Assembly: GCA_010093485.1 (NCBI GenBank)
Contig: MU001497.1
Coordinates: 982,513 to 1,046,512 of the forward strand
DNA from: Karstenula rhodostoma CBS 690.94
Taxonomy: Eukaryota; Ascomycota; Dothideomycetes; Pleosporales; Didymosphaeriaceae
DNA length: 64,000 nt
Direction: 5' to 3'
Below the pieces are notes generated by a model. The model did not search any database. It was not told the DNA's origin and saw only the letters and a program-made list of their open reading frames with translations. Positions 34,403-44,835 of the stretch are shown here, in pieces (position 1 is the first letter of the stretch; each line of letters opens with the position of its first letter). A program made the translations under genes and the position numbers.

Positions 34403-36146
34403 ATGGACTTCAGCCCTAGTAACATCCTCCTCCTCTCGCTGGCGGAAGCTGCTATTTCGTTCTATTTCTTTCCTTACGTCTTCCCTAAAAATGCTCTAGC
34501 ATCGTTTTTTCTTGTCTTTGTTACGGTTCAGGGCACAGTCTGGTGCTTCCATAAACTTGTCGTGTATCCTTTTTTCCTTAGCCCGCTTCGTCATCTACCG
34601 CATCCACCAAAAGGCTCCTACCCAATTATCGGCCATGGACTGATACTCTTCGAACGCCCACCTGGGGAAGCTTTCCTCCGTCTACTGAAAGAGACGAAGA
34701 GCGACGGTCTAATCTATTTCCGTGGGTTCTTCCACGCTGACCGGTTGCTTCTAGCAAGCCCAGCTGCTCTCGCAGACGTGCTTGTACACAAGAGCTATGA
34801 CTTCGAGAAGCCACCGTGGGCGAAGAACTTTTTGAGGAAGTTTCTGGGAGATGGATTGCTCATGACGGAGGGCGACGAGCACAGGCATCAGCGCAAGAAC
34901 ATTATGCCGGCTTTTAGCTTCCGTAATATCAAGGAGCTGTACCCAGTCTTTTGTTCGAAATCGATGGAGCTCTGTGAGGTGGTCAAACGTGAGCTATTGG
35001 ATAAGCCCGACAAGGTCCTCGACATCGGGCACTTTTCAACAATGGTCACTTTGGATATCATCGGGATGGCTGGCCTTGGCCGTGATATTGGGTCCTTAAG
35101 GAATAACGACGACGTGCTCATTGAGAACTATGAAGGTAAGATACCTCTGCTAATCTTTTCGTTGTTTTTCCTAGTTGTTCTGATAAAGAGATCCTAGAGC
35201 CCAGCACTGAAAAGGCTGTGTATTTCCTATTGCACCTACTGTTCCCACCATGGATCATGGCAGCGCTACCTTGGAAACTGAATGAGCGGGTCAAAGTCAC
35301 GGCTGGCAATCTGAAGAGGATTTGCGGAGTTTTCGTTGCGAACAAGAAAAGCCGGATGAAGATGGAAAGTGAGGAAGGGAAGGACATTCTAAGCATTATG
35401 CTCCGATCGAACAACTTTTCAGAAGATGGGCTCGTTGATCAGCTCCTTACATTCCTCGCCGCAGGGTACGTCAGCCATCAACTCTTATCGGCTCAACACT
35501 CAAATTGGTACTGACGTAGCATAGACATGAAACAACCTCCTCAGCTCTGACCTGGGCAACGCATCTCCTCTCAACCCACCCCGAAATCCAGACCCGCTTG
35601 CGCACAGAGATTCATGAGAACATCCCTGACCAAAAGACATTGTCGGACCCTAATTTCGACATTGCTACGCTTCTCGAATATCTCCCGTACCTAAACGCCG
35701 TTTGCAATGAAGTCCTCCGCCTCTTCCCCACCATCCCTGTTACGGCAAGAATGGCCATTCGTGACACCACTGTCTGCGGCCACTTCATCCCCAAGGACAC
35801 GCTCCTTCAAGTGGTTCCCTGGGCCAATAACCGCGACCCAGCGTTTTGGGGTCCAGATTCCGAGAAGTTCGTTCCCGAGCGTTGGATCGACGAGTCAGGA
35901 CGCACCACCATGAATGGCGGAGCTGACAGCAACTATTCGTTCTCGACGTTCCTACATGGGCCGCGGAGTTGTATAGGGGAGCGTTTTGTGCGGGCAGAAA
36001 TGAGGGCATTGGTGGCTGCGTTCGTGGGCGAGTTCAAGATGCAGATGGCAAACCCTGAGGAGAAAGTCCGCCCAGGAGGGACGATAACGAGCAAGCCGAT
36101 CGACGGCATGAGACTGAAGCTAGAGCCAGTGATATGGGGACAGTAA
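34403..36146 (+). CDS. Cytochrome P450 monooxygenase
   Basis: Exons 34403-35135, 35198-35465 and 35525-36146, with introns of 62 and 59 nt, give 540 aa. The ATG at 34403 is the first in frame and starts an N-terminal membrane anchor (two hydrophobic stretches within residues 1-60). The I-helix motif AGHETT (333-338) spans the second splice junction exactly, which confirms that intron. The ExxR motif is EVLR, the PERF-like motif is PERW, and the heme loop is FLHGPRSCIG with Cys483 as the iron ligand. The protein is complete with all key residues. It would act at the ER membrane with a P450 reductase. No biosynthetic cluster surrounds it, so the substrate is unknown and I give no CYP family number. 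Confidence 0.93.
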
Positions 36147-37325
36147 GGATGTTTTGTAAAAACAAGTGCCCGGGATTTCGATCTATTGGACATTCGTATA
36201 GCGAGTTGCGTCAAGGTGTATAATGCACAAATTTTCGCGCAAATTTGCGATAAATGTCGTAACGATCGGTGTCATCATACTGTAAAGCTAATCGTTAGTA
36301 GCGTAGCTACTTGTAGACCTTGCTTTGCTTGTACAAATGGCGTCTGCGTAACACTCAATTGGTAGATTCAAATGTTCAAAGACGAACGGTGTACTCAAAG
36401 GTCAAACATGTAGACGGTGATAGTAATACGTTCGCATGGGAATCGTCAGAGCAGTGTACGTACGTCGATCATCTACACCAATCTAAACACCCATAAACAC
36501 GAAGTTGCACAACTCAGAAATGAACATCACGAGTATATATCAAGGAACTGGGAGCTGCCCTCACCAAATTCCATTAGCGGGAACCGCGCATCGGACTAGC
36601 GGCTCGCCGACGGGAAACCTGCGGCGAAGATCTTTCAGTACCCCGTCGGTGACCCACCGGATAACTAGCGGGCAACCAGCGCGAAACAGCACGGAAAACA
36701 GGCGGTCCGACATGTCGGAAAACTCATAGCAGATCTTGCTTGAAAATTACTCAATGAACAAGGGCGTGGACGACGCGCCCTACAGATGTCGTTGGGGGTT
36801 TCGTCAGCGATGGTTTTGTCAGCTCCGCTCAATGTGGCCAATTAGCAGTTAATGTGGTTGGCCGAAAGTGGCATGGCGCATAATCGAGAGGGTGAAATGA
36901 TGTGTCATTGGCGTAGGATCGGACGCGCTGATTGGCTACTTTGCGGCCTGACCACGAGAACATGGTTTTTGTAAGCTAGGGTCTGTTTGACGTTGGTGAC
37001 GGGAAACATGCGGGAATACCATAGCGATGGTGTAATGGGAGTCATATCTTGCGTGGTGGGAAAAGTATAAAGGGCTGGGAGGGATCGCGTGTTCAAGTCT
37101 TCAACAGACAACATTCAACCACTACCCCAGCAAGCAAGGCTTCAATTGCTATTGTCTACTACTTTACGGGACTCCACTTTGTGGTTCGTGTCAACAATCA
37201 GAAAATCACAAGCTTCAATTGCAATTAAGCAACTCAAGGTTCAGCTCCGTCATACCAGCTCTCTGAACCACCTTGATACCACTACTCATTTCGATCTTCA
37301 ATCAACCAATACACCAACAACCAAA
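36147..37325. other. Intergenic region with promoter of the 106-aa gene
   Basis: A TATA-like TATAAAG lies at 37066-37072, about 255 bp before the next start codon. A short palindrome (AAATTT...AAATTT around GCG) occurs near 36229-36247. No gene recognised. Confidence 0.5.
37066..37072 (+). promoter_or_regulatory. TATA-like element
   Basis: TATAAAG within a short purine-rich stretch, followed by about 250 bp of C/A-rich leader up to the ATG at 37326. Suits a TATA box with a long 5' UTR. Confidence 0.5.
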
Positions 37326-37646
37326 ATGTCCACCTCATTCGAACGCCCGTCGGCTGCCTCCTCTCGCCAGAACTCTACATCCAGCACCTCTTCCACTCTC
37401 AGCAAGACCTGGAAGAAGATCAAGGAGCACCACGACGGCATGAACGACGCTTTCGCAACCTACTACGGCGGCGGACGTCGCTCTCATGAGGCCTGGAACC
37501 CCAGTCCCCGAGGCAGCGTCACTTTTGAGGAATCCGAACATGAACCGCTGGTCGAGAAGAAGGGACTGGCGAAGAAGATGCTCGGAAGGGTCAAGGAGCA
37601 CCACAGGAGTGTGAACGCCGCTTACCGGACTTACTATGGTTCCTAA
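37326..37646 (+). CDS. 106-aa protein with duplicated KEHH...TYYG motif
   Basis: A single exon, ATG in the context AAAATGTCC, gives 106 aa. After a Ser-rich N-terminus (residues 1-30) the protein carries two copies of one motif: KTWKKIKEHHDGMNDAFATYYG near residues 31-53 and MLGRVKEHHRSVNAAYRTYYG at the very end. An acidic, Ser/Pro-rich spacer separates them. Both copies would form a short basic amphipathic helix ending in TYYG. I recall small proteins of this form in other filamentous ascomycetes but know no function. The TATA-like box and long leader suggest a strongly or conditionally expressed gene, which is inference. Confidence 0.78.
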   Translation: MSTSFERPSAASSRQNSTSSTSSTLSKTWKKIKEHHDGMNDAFATYYGGGRRSHEAWNPSPRGSVTFEESEHEPLVEKKGLAKKMLGRVKEHHRSVNAAYRTYYGS

Positions 37647-38006
37647 ACTGTGGTTCAACTAGATGCGAGGGGGTGCGGTGTGCTTGACGCGAGATACCAA
37701 TTACGATTATCGATTTATTTGTTTGGTTCGGGATTGTCATAATTGGAGCGAGGCGTTAGTTAGGGTTTGGATGGGCGCAAAGGTAAGAAGGGCAACCGGT
37801 CGTAACAGCCACTAGAGGCATATTATATTCTATCAAACAATTAATTTTTTTTTCCAAGATTTGTGCCATTAAGTAACTGTCTGATTCACGCCGCTCTTCT
37901 TCCTTCGACGTCCATAGCATGAAAAGGCGAACACACCTGCATTGAAGTGTGTTCTTCACTGTTCGATCTGTGTAAAGCGGCTGAGTACTGATAAGCAAAA
38001 ATATTA

Positions 38007-38214
38007 CTGTGGTTGCAGCCGTAAGTCAACGCAGTGGGTCCTCCGGAGCAAGGATACTGTAATATACTAAAAGAAAAGCACTTACTAAAAGTAGAAATAG
38101 CAAAGCCTCTTAAGTCTAGTCAGCCCTTACTAAGTAGGTATTTAATTTAACTAAGTAGCCTTTGCGTTCAGGCCAAGAAGTCTCCACTGGGTTGACTTAC
38201 GGCTGCAACCACAG
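38007..38214. mobile_element. MITE, Tc1/mariner-like, 208 bp with 31-bp terminal inverted repeats
   Basis: The ends are inverted copies of each other: 38007-38037 begins CTGTGGTTGCAGCCG and 38184-38214 is its reverse complement, with one mismatch in 31 bp. A TA dinucleotide flanks each end (38005-38006 and 38215-38216), as expected for TA target-site duplication by Tc1/mariner-type transposases. The interior is AT-rich, holds no ORF and cannot encode a transposase. The near-identity of the ends suggests fairly recent insertion. It lies about 300 bp from the tRNA gene. Confidence 0.85.
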
Positions 38215-38302
38215 TACTTCTTGCTGGCAGCTATGGAAGCCAAAAAGCTTGTGCATCTCCACACCGCCAGGCGGTAGAAACGCAAAAAGTAATCACACAT
38301 GT

Positions 38303-38527
38303 TCTCCGCTTCCAGAGTCGAACTGGAGGCCTGCCCCAGTCAACTTTTTTAGTTCTGGGAGCAACGAGGTTAACTGTAATATTATTGGATAAGAAAAGAA
38401 AAAAAGCAAAAAGAATGGCTTTCTCCGCTTCCAGAATCGAACTGGAGACCTTGCCCCAGTCAATTTTTTTAGTTCTGGGAGTGATATTGTTAAATAAGAA
38501 AAAATAAATAGGCAAAAAGAATGGCTC
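38303..38527 (-). repeat. Two tandem partial copies of the tRNA-Tyr 3' half plus terminator
   Basis: The 31-bp block that forms the variable region, T-arm and 3' acceptor strand of the adjacent tRNA recurs at 38422-38452 and 38303-38332, each with one mismatch. Each copy is preceded on the plus strand by the same GCAAAAAG-type pol III terminator block. Where the anticodon arm should be, both copies instead carry a different sequence able to form a hairpin (CCCCAG, AACT, T-loop, AGTT, CTGGG). Starts are 119 and 106 bp apart. The copies lack the A box and the 5' acceptor strand, so they cannot make tRNA. Confidence 0.9.
38514..38518 (-). terminator. Pol III terminator of the tRNA gene
   Basis: Five T on the minus strand, nine bases after the tRNA 3' end, the normal place for RNA polymerase III termination. 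Confidence 0.75.
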
Positions 38528-38613
38528 TCTCCGCTTCCAGAGTCGAACTGGAGACCTTTCGATTACAACAGATATTACAGTCGAACGTGATAAACCAACT
38601 ACACCAAGCGGAG
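38528..38613 (-). tRNA. tRNA-Tyr (GTA) with 11-nt intron
   Basis: On the minus strand the acceptor strands CTCCGCT and AGCGGAG pair fully, giving the C1-G72 pair and A73 that mark eukaryotic tRNA-Tyr. The D-arm (GTG...CAC), anticodon stem (TTCGA/TCGAA) and T-arm (TCCAG TTCGACT CTGGA) all close. The anticodon GTA is at 38576-38578. An 11-nt intron at 38564-38574 sits one base 3' of the anticodon, the canonical site, and its removal gives the loop CTGTAAA. An internal intron is usual for this isotype. Two partial copies lie just downstream. Confidence 0.93.
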
Positions 38614-40148
38614 GAATGCGCGCTGTAGACGCGCTTGGTGACTCGATGCAAGAGGCTTCAAAAGAGCAGTATATATAGACCGTGGAACAGGCTCCGCACG
38701 CGCCCCCACTAGTGGCTCGACCCGCCCCACCATGGAACGGCGGGGCAGGGTATCTCGCTACTTTGGTGCCAACATCACTACGAACTCGACGCGCAATCCC
38801 CCCAAACCGACCTTCTGCTGGGTTGTTCAACACACGGTGCTACATTTGCAATCGCTGCACTCTTTAGACCAGGCACTCCCATCAAGACTGACCCTCCATG
38901 TAGAAAACATGCTTCAATCTAACTCTCCTCCCTCAAGCCTACCTCGAGAGTATAGCCTTCAAGTGCGAGACCGAGGCGCTCCATGCGCAGCGTTGCTGCA
39001 CGTCACCACCTTGTACGAAAACCGAGTTTGAGACAGCGTGGATGTGTATTCGCCAGGTGAATGATGTCTAATCCTACCATTATAGCTGATGATTCACCAT
39101 TGCCGGCCTGCGTTCTCTCGATGCTTGATATCCGTGCTTCTTTGGTTTCTTTGGTACTATTCGAGCTCTCGATGGACTGTTGTTGCCGAAACCGTACAAG
39201 TGCAGAAATGCGTGTCTCAGCCTTACGCCACATCTCAGCCTTGCTGGTCATCTATCCTCCTCGTCTGCGCTAAAGATTGCAGTGTTAGGTGTTCTTTAGG
39301 TGATAACAAGCGAGGAATGAGCCCTATTTCAGCTTGGTGCCAAGGACCCCAGTTGAGACTTCAGTCTTGTACACTTACATCCTCGCCGGCGCTAAAGATT
39401 GCAGTGTCGTCTGACAACCCACCCCGACATTCGCTTAGTGGGGATCTCCATAATATCCAGTGTTGCTCCGAAAACCTACAGAACCTAAACAACATAGTCG
39501 GTTCTCACATCTTATACTGAGTTTCCCTCGCTAATCTACAGCCATACCAGTGTCCACGACAGCCTCAAGACTTCGGCCTCGAGACTGTAGACTTATGCAA
39601 CCTCGACCTCCTCGTTGGCGCTAAAAATTGCAGTGAGGAGTGGCATGACTGGCAACATACGGTGACGTGAGGACAACCAGAGCATTTACAATGTGAACTT
39701 TGGTGGGCACCCCCACTGCCCGATACAGTAGCTTTGTCGATTACTAACTGGGCGAGGACGTTTGTGGTGTACAATGACCGCCGAACCACTTCCTCGTCCG
39801 CGCTACTTCACCGGAATATGACGCAGACCCCAGCCGAGCTCCTCATTTGCGCTAGAGATTGCAGTGAAAACCAGTGACTCGTACGTGGAACTTGAATTGT
39901 TTTGTAGATTATTAGAGCTTGTGCCGCGCTCTTTCCCCTACGGTTAGCACCGCTGGCATGCACCATGACCGAGCCTCTCCCACACACCTGGAGAGTTTCA
40001 AATGCAGGGCGCGCGTAGTGCTGGAGTAAAGACTTGGTTCATAGCATTGGTCATCTACCCGTTGACCTTCTTCCATATACGCCAGCAAGTCCCTGAACAC
40101 TTTTTCCAAACGCCAAACCATGCACTCTCTATCCCCCCATGAATCTTT
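38614..40148. other. Gene-free region with interspersed motif
   Basis: About 1.5 kb between the tRNA and DPH1. ORFs are short and unconvincing. The region holds four copies of a GCGCTA.A.ATTGCAGTG motif (listed separately). Confidence 0.5.
39256..39866. repeat. Interspersed ~26-bp motif, four copies
   Basis: CCTC..., then GCGCTA, then A-rich ATTGCAGTG, occurs at about 39256-39284, 39380-39406, 39608-39635 and 39840-39866. A truncated copy (TCCTCGTCCGCGCTA) lies at about 39791. Copies differ at three to six positions. Ends are about 122, 229 and 231 bp apart, near multiples of 115 bp, which would fit a decayed tandem array. Confidence 0.8.
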
Positions 40149-41630
40149 CTATCCCCTAATCTCCACCTCCATTGCAGCCTGCACATGCCCCTCGGTCGTC
40201 CTCCCCAAGCCCTCCCTCGCATAAAAGTCCATGGGGTACAAGTTCTTCCGGACCTCGCTTTCTCCTACCTCCTCGTCCAGCCACGGCGCCTCCCGCACGC
40301 CCAGCGCAACAAGCGCCTCGTACGGGCTCAGCAGCGGCCGCGGGAACGCATATCCCCAGTCGATGCTCAGCCGCGGACACGCAATCTGCACCCAGGCGTC
40401 TACGTCGTCCATCATGGCGAGCTTGCCGGGGAAGATCTCGGAGAGGAGGAGATTGATGGACTTGAGGCCTTGGCGCTTGAGCTCGTTTTCGATGAGGGTG
40501 AGGGTATGCGGGTTGCCCTGGCGGCCGAGGCTGCCGAGGATGATGCCCCAGGTGCGGGCCTTGCGGGCTGTGAGGATGGCGGTGCGGCGGAGGGAGTACA
40601 GCGAGGTGTGCTGGTAGGTCTCATGGGTTAGGCGGCGGGAATACGGGTCGTAGCGGTAGGCGGGGATGGAGGGGTTCGCGATCATGGCGCTTTCGAGGTG
40701 GAAGCGGCCGTCGCCAAGGTAGAGGAGGAGGTCCGGGACAGGCTCTTCTCTGCCTTTTGCGTCGAGCTGGCCGTGCTGGATGGCCATGGAGGGCGACGTG
40801 CAGCCGAGGATTTCGCCCTTGGAGAGCGGCGCGATCTGCGGGACGATGGCGGTGAAGCCCTCGCGCTTCAGGACGGAGACGATGCCGTGGATGGTGGCGT
40901 TGAACTGGATGGTGCCGACGAGCGCTATGGTCTTGCCGGTGGGGAAGTTCTGGGTTATGGTGTTGACGAGGTGCTGCGTGTCGATGCCAATTGCGACGAA
41001 GATGTAGAGCGTCGCGATCTTGGTTACTGCCACGGGTATCAAGCAGCTGTGGGCGTAGTGGATGAGCAGGTCGCAGCCCAGGGCGCGCGCCGTGAAGTCG
41101 TCAATGCAGCACGCGCCGTACGTCACGTCGCCCATGATCAGCGTGGTGGTGCCGGGGCAGAACTGCGTGAGGATGTCGGAGATGGTGGTCGCGAAGAGCA
41201 GCAGGCCCTCGGGGAACTGCAGGGCAATGGACTTTGCGCCCGACGACCGGATGCGGTGTATGCATTTGTGGATCTCGAAGTTGTAGTTGGGCGGGAGGAG
41301 TGCGATGGCGGCGTTGATGTCGGAGTCGTGGAGGATGGCGTCGGGGATCGAGTTCAGCGCGCGGGCGGTGCGGCGAGGCTGGGCGACTGTGGGTGTTGTT
41401 AGACACGCAAGAAGGGAGAAGGGTGTGTGGCGGCTGGGCTGTCTCACACCTTGTATCGCCGACGAGTCCTCGATGTTGGCGTTTGGGTCTGCCCGCCTGC
41501 TGCCCGCCTCTGCCGCAGTCTTCCTGCCCACAAAGCGGCGCCTGGGCTGCTTGGGCACAGCAGGCACCTCGTCAGGCACGCCGTCCTCGGCTGCCGGCCC
41601 CAGGTTTGTCTGCGCTCTGTCGTCCTCCAT
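40149..41630 (-). CDS. DPH1: Diphthamide biosynthesis protein 1 (DPH1)
   Basis: The protein transfers the 3-amino-3-carboxypropyl group of S-adenosylmethionine to a histidine of elongation factor 2, the first step of diphthamide synthesis, as a complex with DPH2. Two exons are likely, 41450-41630 and 40149-41386, giving 472 aa. The 63-nt intron between them (GTGTGA donor, TCTAACA branch, CCACAG acceptor) has no stop and keeps frame, so retention would add 21 residues. Iron-sulfur cysteines are visible in [18 protein letters not shown] and [12 protein letters not shown]. The N-terminal 60 residues are variable, and the rest follows the family closely ([20 protein letters not shown]). Confidence 0.93.
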   Translation of the reverse strand: MEDDRAQTNLGPAAEDGVPDEVPAVPKQPRRRFVGRKTAAEAGSRRADPNANIEDSSAIQGVRQPSRHTPFSLLACLTTPTVAQPRRTARALNSIPDAILHDSDINAAIALLPPNYNFEIHKCIHRIRSSGAKSIALQFPEGLLLFATTISDILTQFCPGTTTLIMGDVTYGACCIDDFTARALGCDLLIHYAHSCLIPVAVTKIATLYIFVAIGIDTQHLVNTITQNFPTGKTIALVGTIQFNATIHGIVSVLKREGFTAIVPQIAPLSKGEILGCTSPSMAIQHGQLDAKGREEPVPDLLLYLGDGRFHLESAMIANPSIPAYRYDPYSRRLTHETYQHTSLYSLRRTAILTARKARTWGIILGSLGRQGNPHTLTLIENELKRQGLKSINLLLSEIFPGKLAMMDDVDAWVQIACPRLSIDWGYAFPRPLLSPYEALVALGVREAPWLDEEVGESEVRKNLYPMDFYAREGLGRTTEGHVQAAMEVEIRG

Positions 41631-42244
41631 CTTCTTTTCCGCGCGTTGGTGGTGGTGGTGTCTTTTTCGCGTCGCGGGGCGACATCAAGCGCAGGCGCAC
41701 CAAGGTGGGGTGGACTTTTTCCATCAGCCCCTCAACACTCATTGACCAATGCAACACCCGCTTGCCTAACGCCCTCCATCCCGCGGGCCCCAAAGCCTCC
41801 CGAGCCATATCCATGGCAACAACTATTTTCCACGTCACCGGCACTGAATCCTGCTTCCATGAAAGCATGACCCAAACCCACGCAAGCCCGAGCGAGTGCT
41901 TGAGAAACTTCAGATCCAGCGTGCCTGGGCATTGGCGGTGCGACCTAGTACGAGGAGAGCGAGTCATTGTAGAGGTCGTGTAAGACTGATATTGTAAGTG
42001 ATGCAGAGTAGAATTGATCTCTGCTGTCTTGGAGCTGGAAATAGGCTCCGAAATGTACTCGCTGTGGGTAGCCTAACGCGTGATCTCAAAGCCACACAAC
42101 GCTGTCGTGCTATCAGGGCATGGATAGAGCTTCGCGTGTTGCAGCCCTTTCAGGCAACAGCCCTGCATATGACCGAGCCTCGAATACGACGACGCACCGA
42201 GTTGCCACAACCCTCACCATTTCGAGATTTCTCCGGAGCGCACA
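41631..42244. other. Divergent promoter region of DPH1 and the F-box-like gene
   Basis: 614 bp between two start codons pointing apart. No conserved sites identified. Confidence 0.5.
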
Positions 42245-43552
42245 ATGTCCTACATTTCTCGTCTGCCTCTTGTCAACCGCCTCACCGCCGGCTTCCGCAG
42301 CGCAACACCCCCCAGGATCAAAGACCCACGGGAAGACGAGATACAGAGGAAACTTTGTTATTTGGCAGAAAGCTGCAAAGAGCAAAATAGCACGGTCGTT
42401 TCAGACGAAACCTCCTTTCCACTGAACAGCCTGCCCGCCGATCTGCTTGTCCAGGTTATAGAGCAACTAGTCCTTCTCTACCTCGCACACCCACGCAAAA
42501 CATGCTGGAACCTCCACACACTCCTATCCCTCCGACTTGTAGACTGAGCCATCGCCATTATCCCTTGCGTGCCTTGGATACCCAACTGACACGTACCAAC
42601 AGGTACATGGGCCAAAGAAGTCCTTCTTTCCCTACACAACAACATAACCCTGCCCAACTTGCCTAAATCCCTCTCTGCACGCTTCCTGTCCTCCAACAGT
42701 CCCTCCATTCCCCATCAACGTACCCTGTTCGCGGATGCCCTCTACAACTCCACGCTTTCCCTTTCAAACCGTCACACCGGTGCTACTCTCCCTAAGCGCA
42801 TCCTCTCCTGCGCAATCTACGCCCTATCACTCTCTCCGCCTCCACCTCTAACGAAGAAGGAAATCTTAAGAAGGCTCTGCACGGCTGCGAGCCAGAAGAC
42901 GAGGTACGCCCGCACCCGTCGCCTCGGCCCAGACTCATGGTTCCTGAAAAACAAGACACACTGTTACCTTCCATCCCAAAACGCCCACGGTCCTTCCTCG
43001 CACTCTCGTAGCACTGAGCAGCAGAGCGGAAATCCAACTGGTGAGCGGTATGCGGACAACATATGCACCCTTCTTGTTCTGGGCATGGAGGACCGCGCTA
43101 TCGAGCTCCTAGATGCTGCCGCCTCTGTCCACGTCAGCGATGTTTTTGGGCGCGTGGGTCACGTGGCGGGAAACTGGGGACGGGCAAAAGTCGTTGAGTG
43201 GTTTGAGCGGGTGGGCGATACGGACACGGCATCTCGAAGATGCATGTACATGCACGATACGGAATGGCTAGATCAGGGAGCGCGGCCGTGTCGTGACAAA
43301 TCAGTTAACCCAGCGGACGAGATGTTGTGTACGCTGCACGTTATACCGGATTGGCTCGAGGCGGAGGTGTTGCACGCTATCGCGTCGAGTCCGGTCACAC
43401 GTGACTCACCCCACCGATCACTCCAACACTCCCTCCTCCTCGCGGGCGCCCTCCCAACGGGCACCCACGGGCGCCTCCCTATTGTCTTCCACGACTCCGG
43501 GGTCCCCACATGTCGCGTCGAGTCCTTATGCCGGAAACGTGGGAGGGTATGA
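42245..43552 (+). pseudogene. F-box-like protein gene, apparently broken at a splice donor
   Basis: A first exon-like frame (42245-42546) encodes 100 residues ending in an F-box-like segment (LPADLLVQVIEQL, LLSLRLVD) and then hits TGA. A second long frame resumes at about 42603 (TWAKEVLLSLHNN) and runs to 43552. It includes an ankyrin-like stretch (GMEDRAIELLDAAASVHVSD, GRVGHVAGNWGRAKVVEWF). The acceptor CCAACAG at 42602 is good, but the donor side reads GACTGAGCC with no GT in the needed phase. A loss of two bases from a GTGAGC donor would explain it. Alternatives are a sequencing error or an intron I cannot see. Function is not known. Confidence 0.45.
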
Positions 43553-44553
43553 AGCTGATTCGAGCGAGGAAGAATAACGGACATACTCGAGATGTTATCC
43601 TGGAAGTGGGTTTTGTCGCCTGAGGGAATGGTTTTCTCTAAGGTCGCTTGTACTCGTCGGCAACGCGCAAGACGACACGGGAACCGGACAGGCTGCACGT
43701 CAAGAGCCTGTACTCAGTCATCAAGTAAAGTCCTTGCCAGATGACGCGTGAGCCGACCAAGCGAAGAAGCCAATGCCAGCGTTTGTATGCATGCGAGCGT
43801 GCCATCGATCACAACAGCCACGGGGTGGTTGGATTTCTTACGTACATGCAAATGTTTCTTATTGACCAAAGTTTGCCATCTTGTCTCTCCAGTAAGACAA
43901 GGCTGCGCAAACCCCCCCTCTGGAACCAGGTGACTCAAGTTCTGCAATGCGCCCCTTCAGGGCCTCACGACGAACCATGACGAGAACTGCAGTACGTCCA
44001 GTCCCACCGCACGCAGCAACCAGTCACCCGCTCAGCGCGCAGAAGCAACCACTCCATCAAGTCCATCACCGTCCACGCGTGGAGTTTGCGGCACGCTGCG
44101 GGGTCTAGCCCACCCGTAGCGAAAAAGCTGTGTACTGACGGGGCCGCTGGTTGGTCCTAGTCCGTGCATCCGACGGCACCGCGTCAATAAGGCTCCCGAT
44201 TAAGTAACACAGCGCGACCAGTGTTGAATGCTGTACGCAGGCCCGTCGCAAGGTCAGCTTACCTACTAGGTGTGGCACTGCGTGGTGGGGACAAAGATGC
44301 GAGGATACGCATAGCACAGCACCTGCTGCGGGTGTGGATTTAGAAGACGGGAGGGAGGCCCGCCTTGATGGCAAGTTGACTGGATCATCGAGGTTAAAAT
44401 TCCCAAGTGCGATTCTTTTTCGAGGATTTGAACGACGGCAACAGTGAAAAAAAAGGCAAAACATATACATATCGAACGATTCTCGCCTTGGATCCCGTTT
44501 GCGTGAGAAACCCCCGTGAACACCGCAACAACGACCCTTTTTCACCGTCCACA
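43553..44553. other. Intergenic region, nothing recognised
   Basis: About 1 kb with small, overlapping ORFs on both strands and no protein-like signal. Confidence 0.5.
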
Positions 44554-44835
44554 ATGCACGACTCCTACTCTCGCGCGCACCTCCTCTCTTCGGACCCCGA
44601 ATCCGACCTTCTCGATGGACACGCCTACCACAGACACCCACCCACACACCTCAACATCGTCATTCACTACCGGCGCGCAAACAGCTGCCAGCGGCTCGTC
44701 CTGCTGCTATGCGCTGTGCTCATGTGGTTCGGAGTCATGGTCGTGGCCGGTACGGTAATGTGTGGGGTACGGTATGGAGGGCAACCGGGTATGAGTGTAG
44801 GGCGGTGTTGGAAGTGGATAGGACTTTGGCGGTAG
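44554..44835 (+). CDS. Small single-pass membrane protein, 93 aa (weak call)
   Basis: An ATG in the context CACAATGC opens a 93-codon frame. The N-terminus is acidic and Ser/His-rich (LLSSDPESDLLDG). A basic stretch (HYRRANSCQR) leads into one clear transmembrane segment (LVLLLCAVLMWFGVMVVAG). The residues after the segment look less natural, and GGTACGG at its end could be a splice donor, so the true C-terminus may differ. No family recognised. The opposite strand has a longer but less protein-like ORF. Confidence 0.4.
   Translation: MHDSYSRAHLLSSDPESDLLDGHAYHRHPPTHLNIVIHYRRANSCQRLVLLLCAVLMWFGVMVVAGTVMCGVRYGGQPGMSVGRCWKWIGLWR

Noticed and set aside
34403..36146. P450 and neighbouring oxidase as part of a secondary-metabolite cluster
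   Set aside because: No polyketide synthase, peptide synthetase, terpene cyclase, transporter or pathway regulator is nearby.
40698..41402. 234-codon plus-strand ORF antisense to DPH1
   Set aside because: A shadow of the DPH1 coding frame caused by its codon usage.
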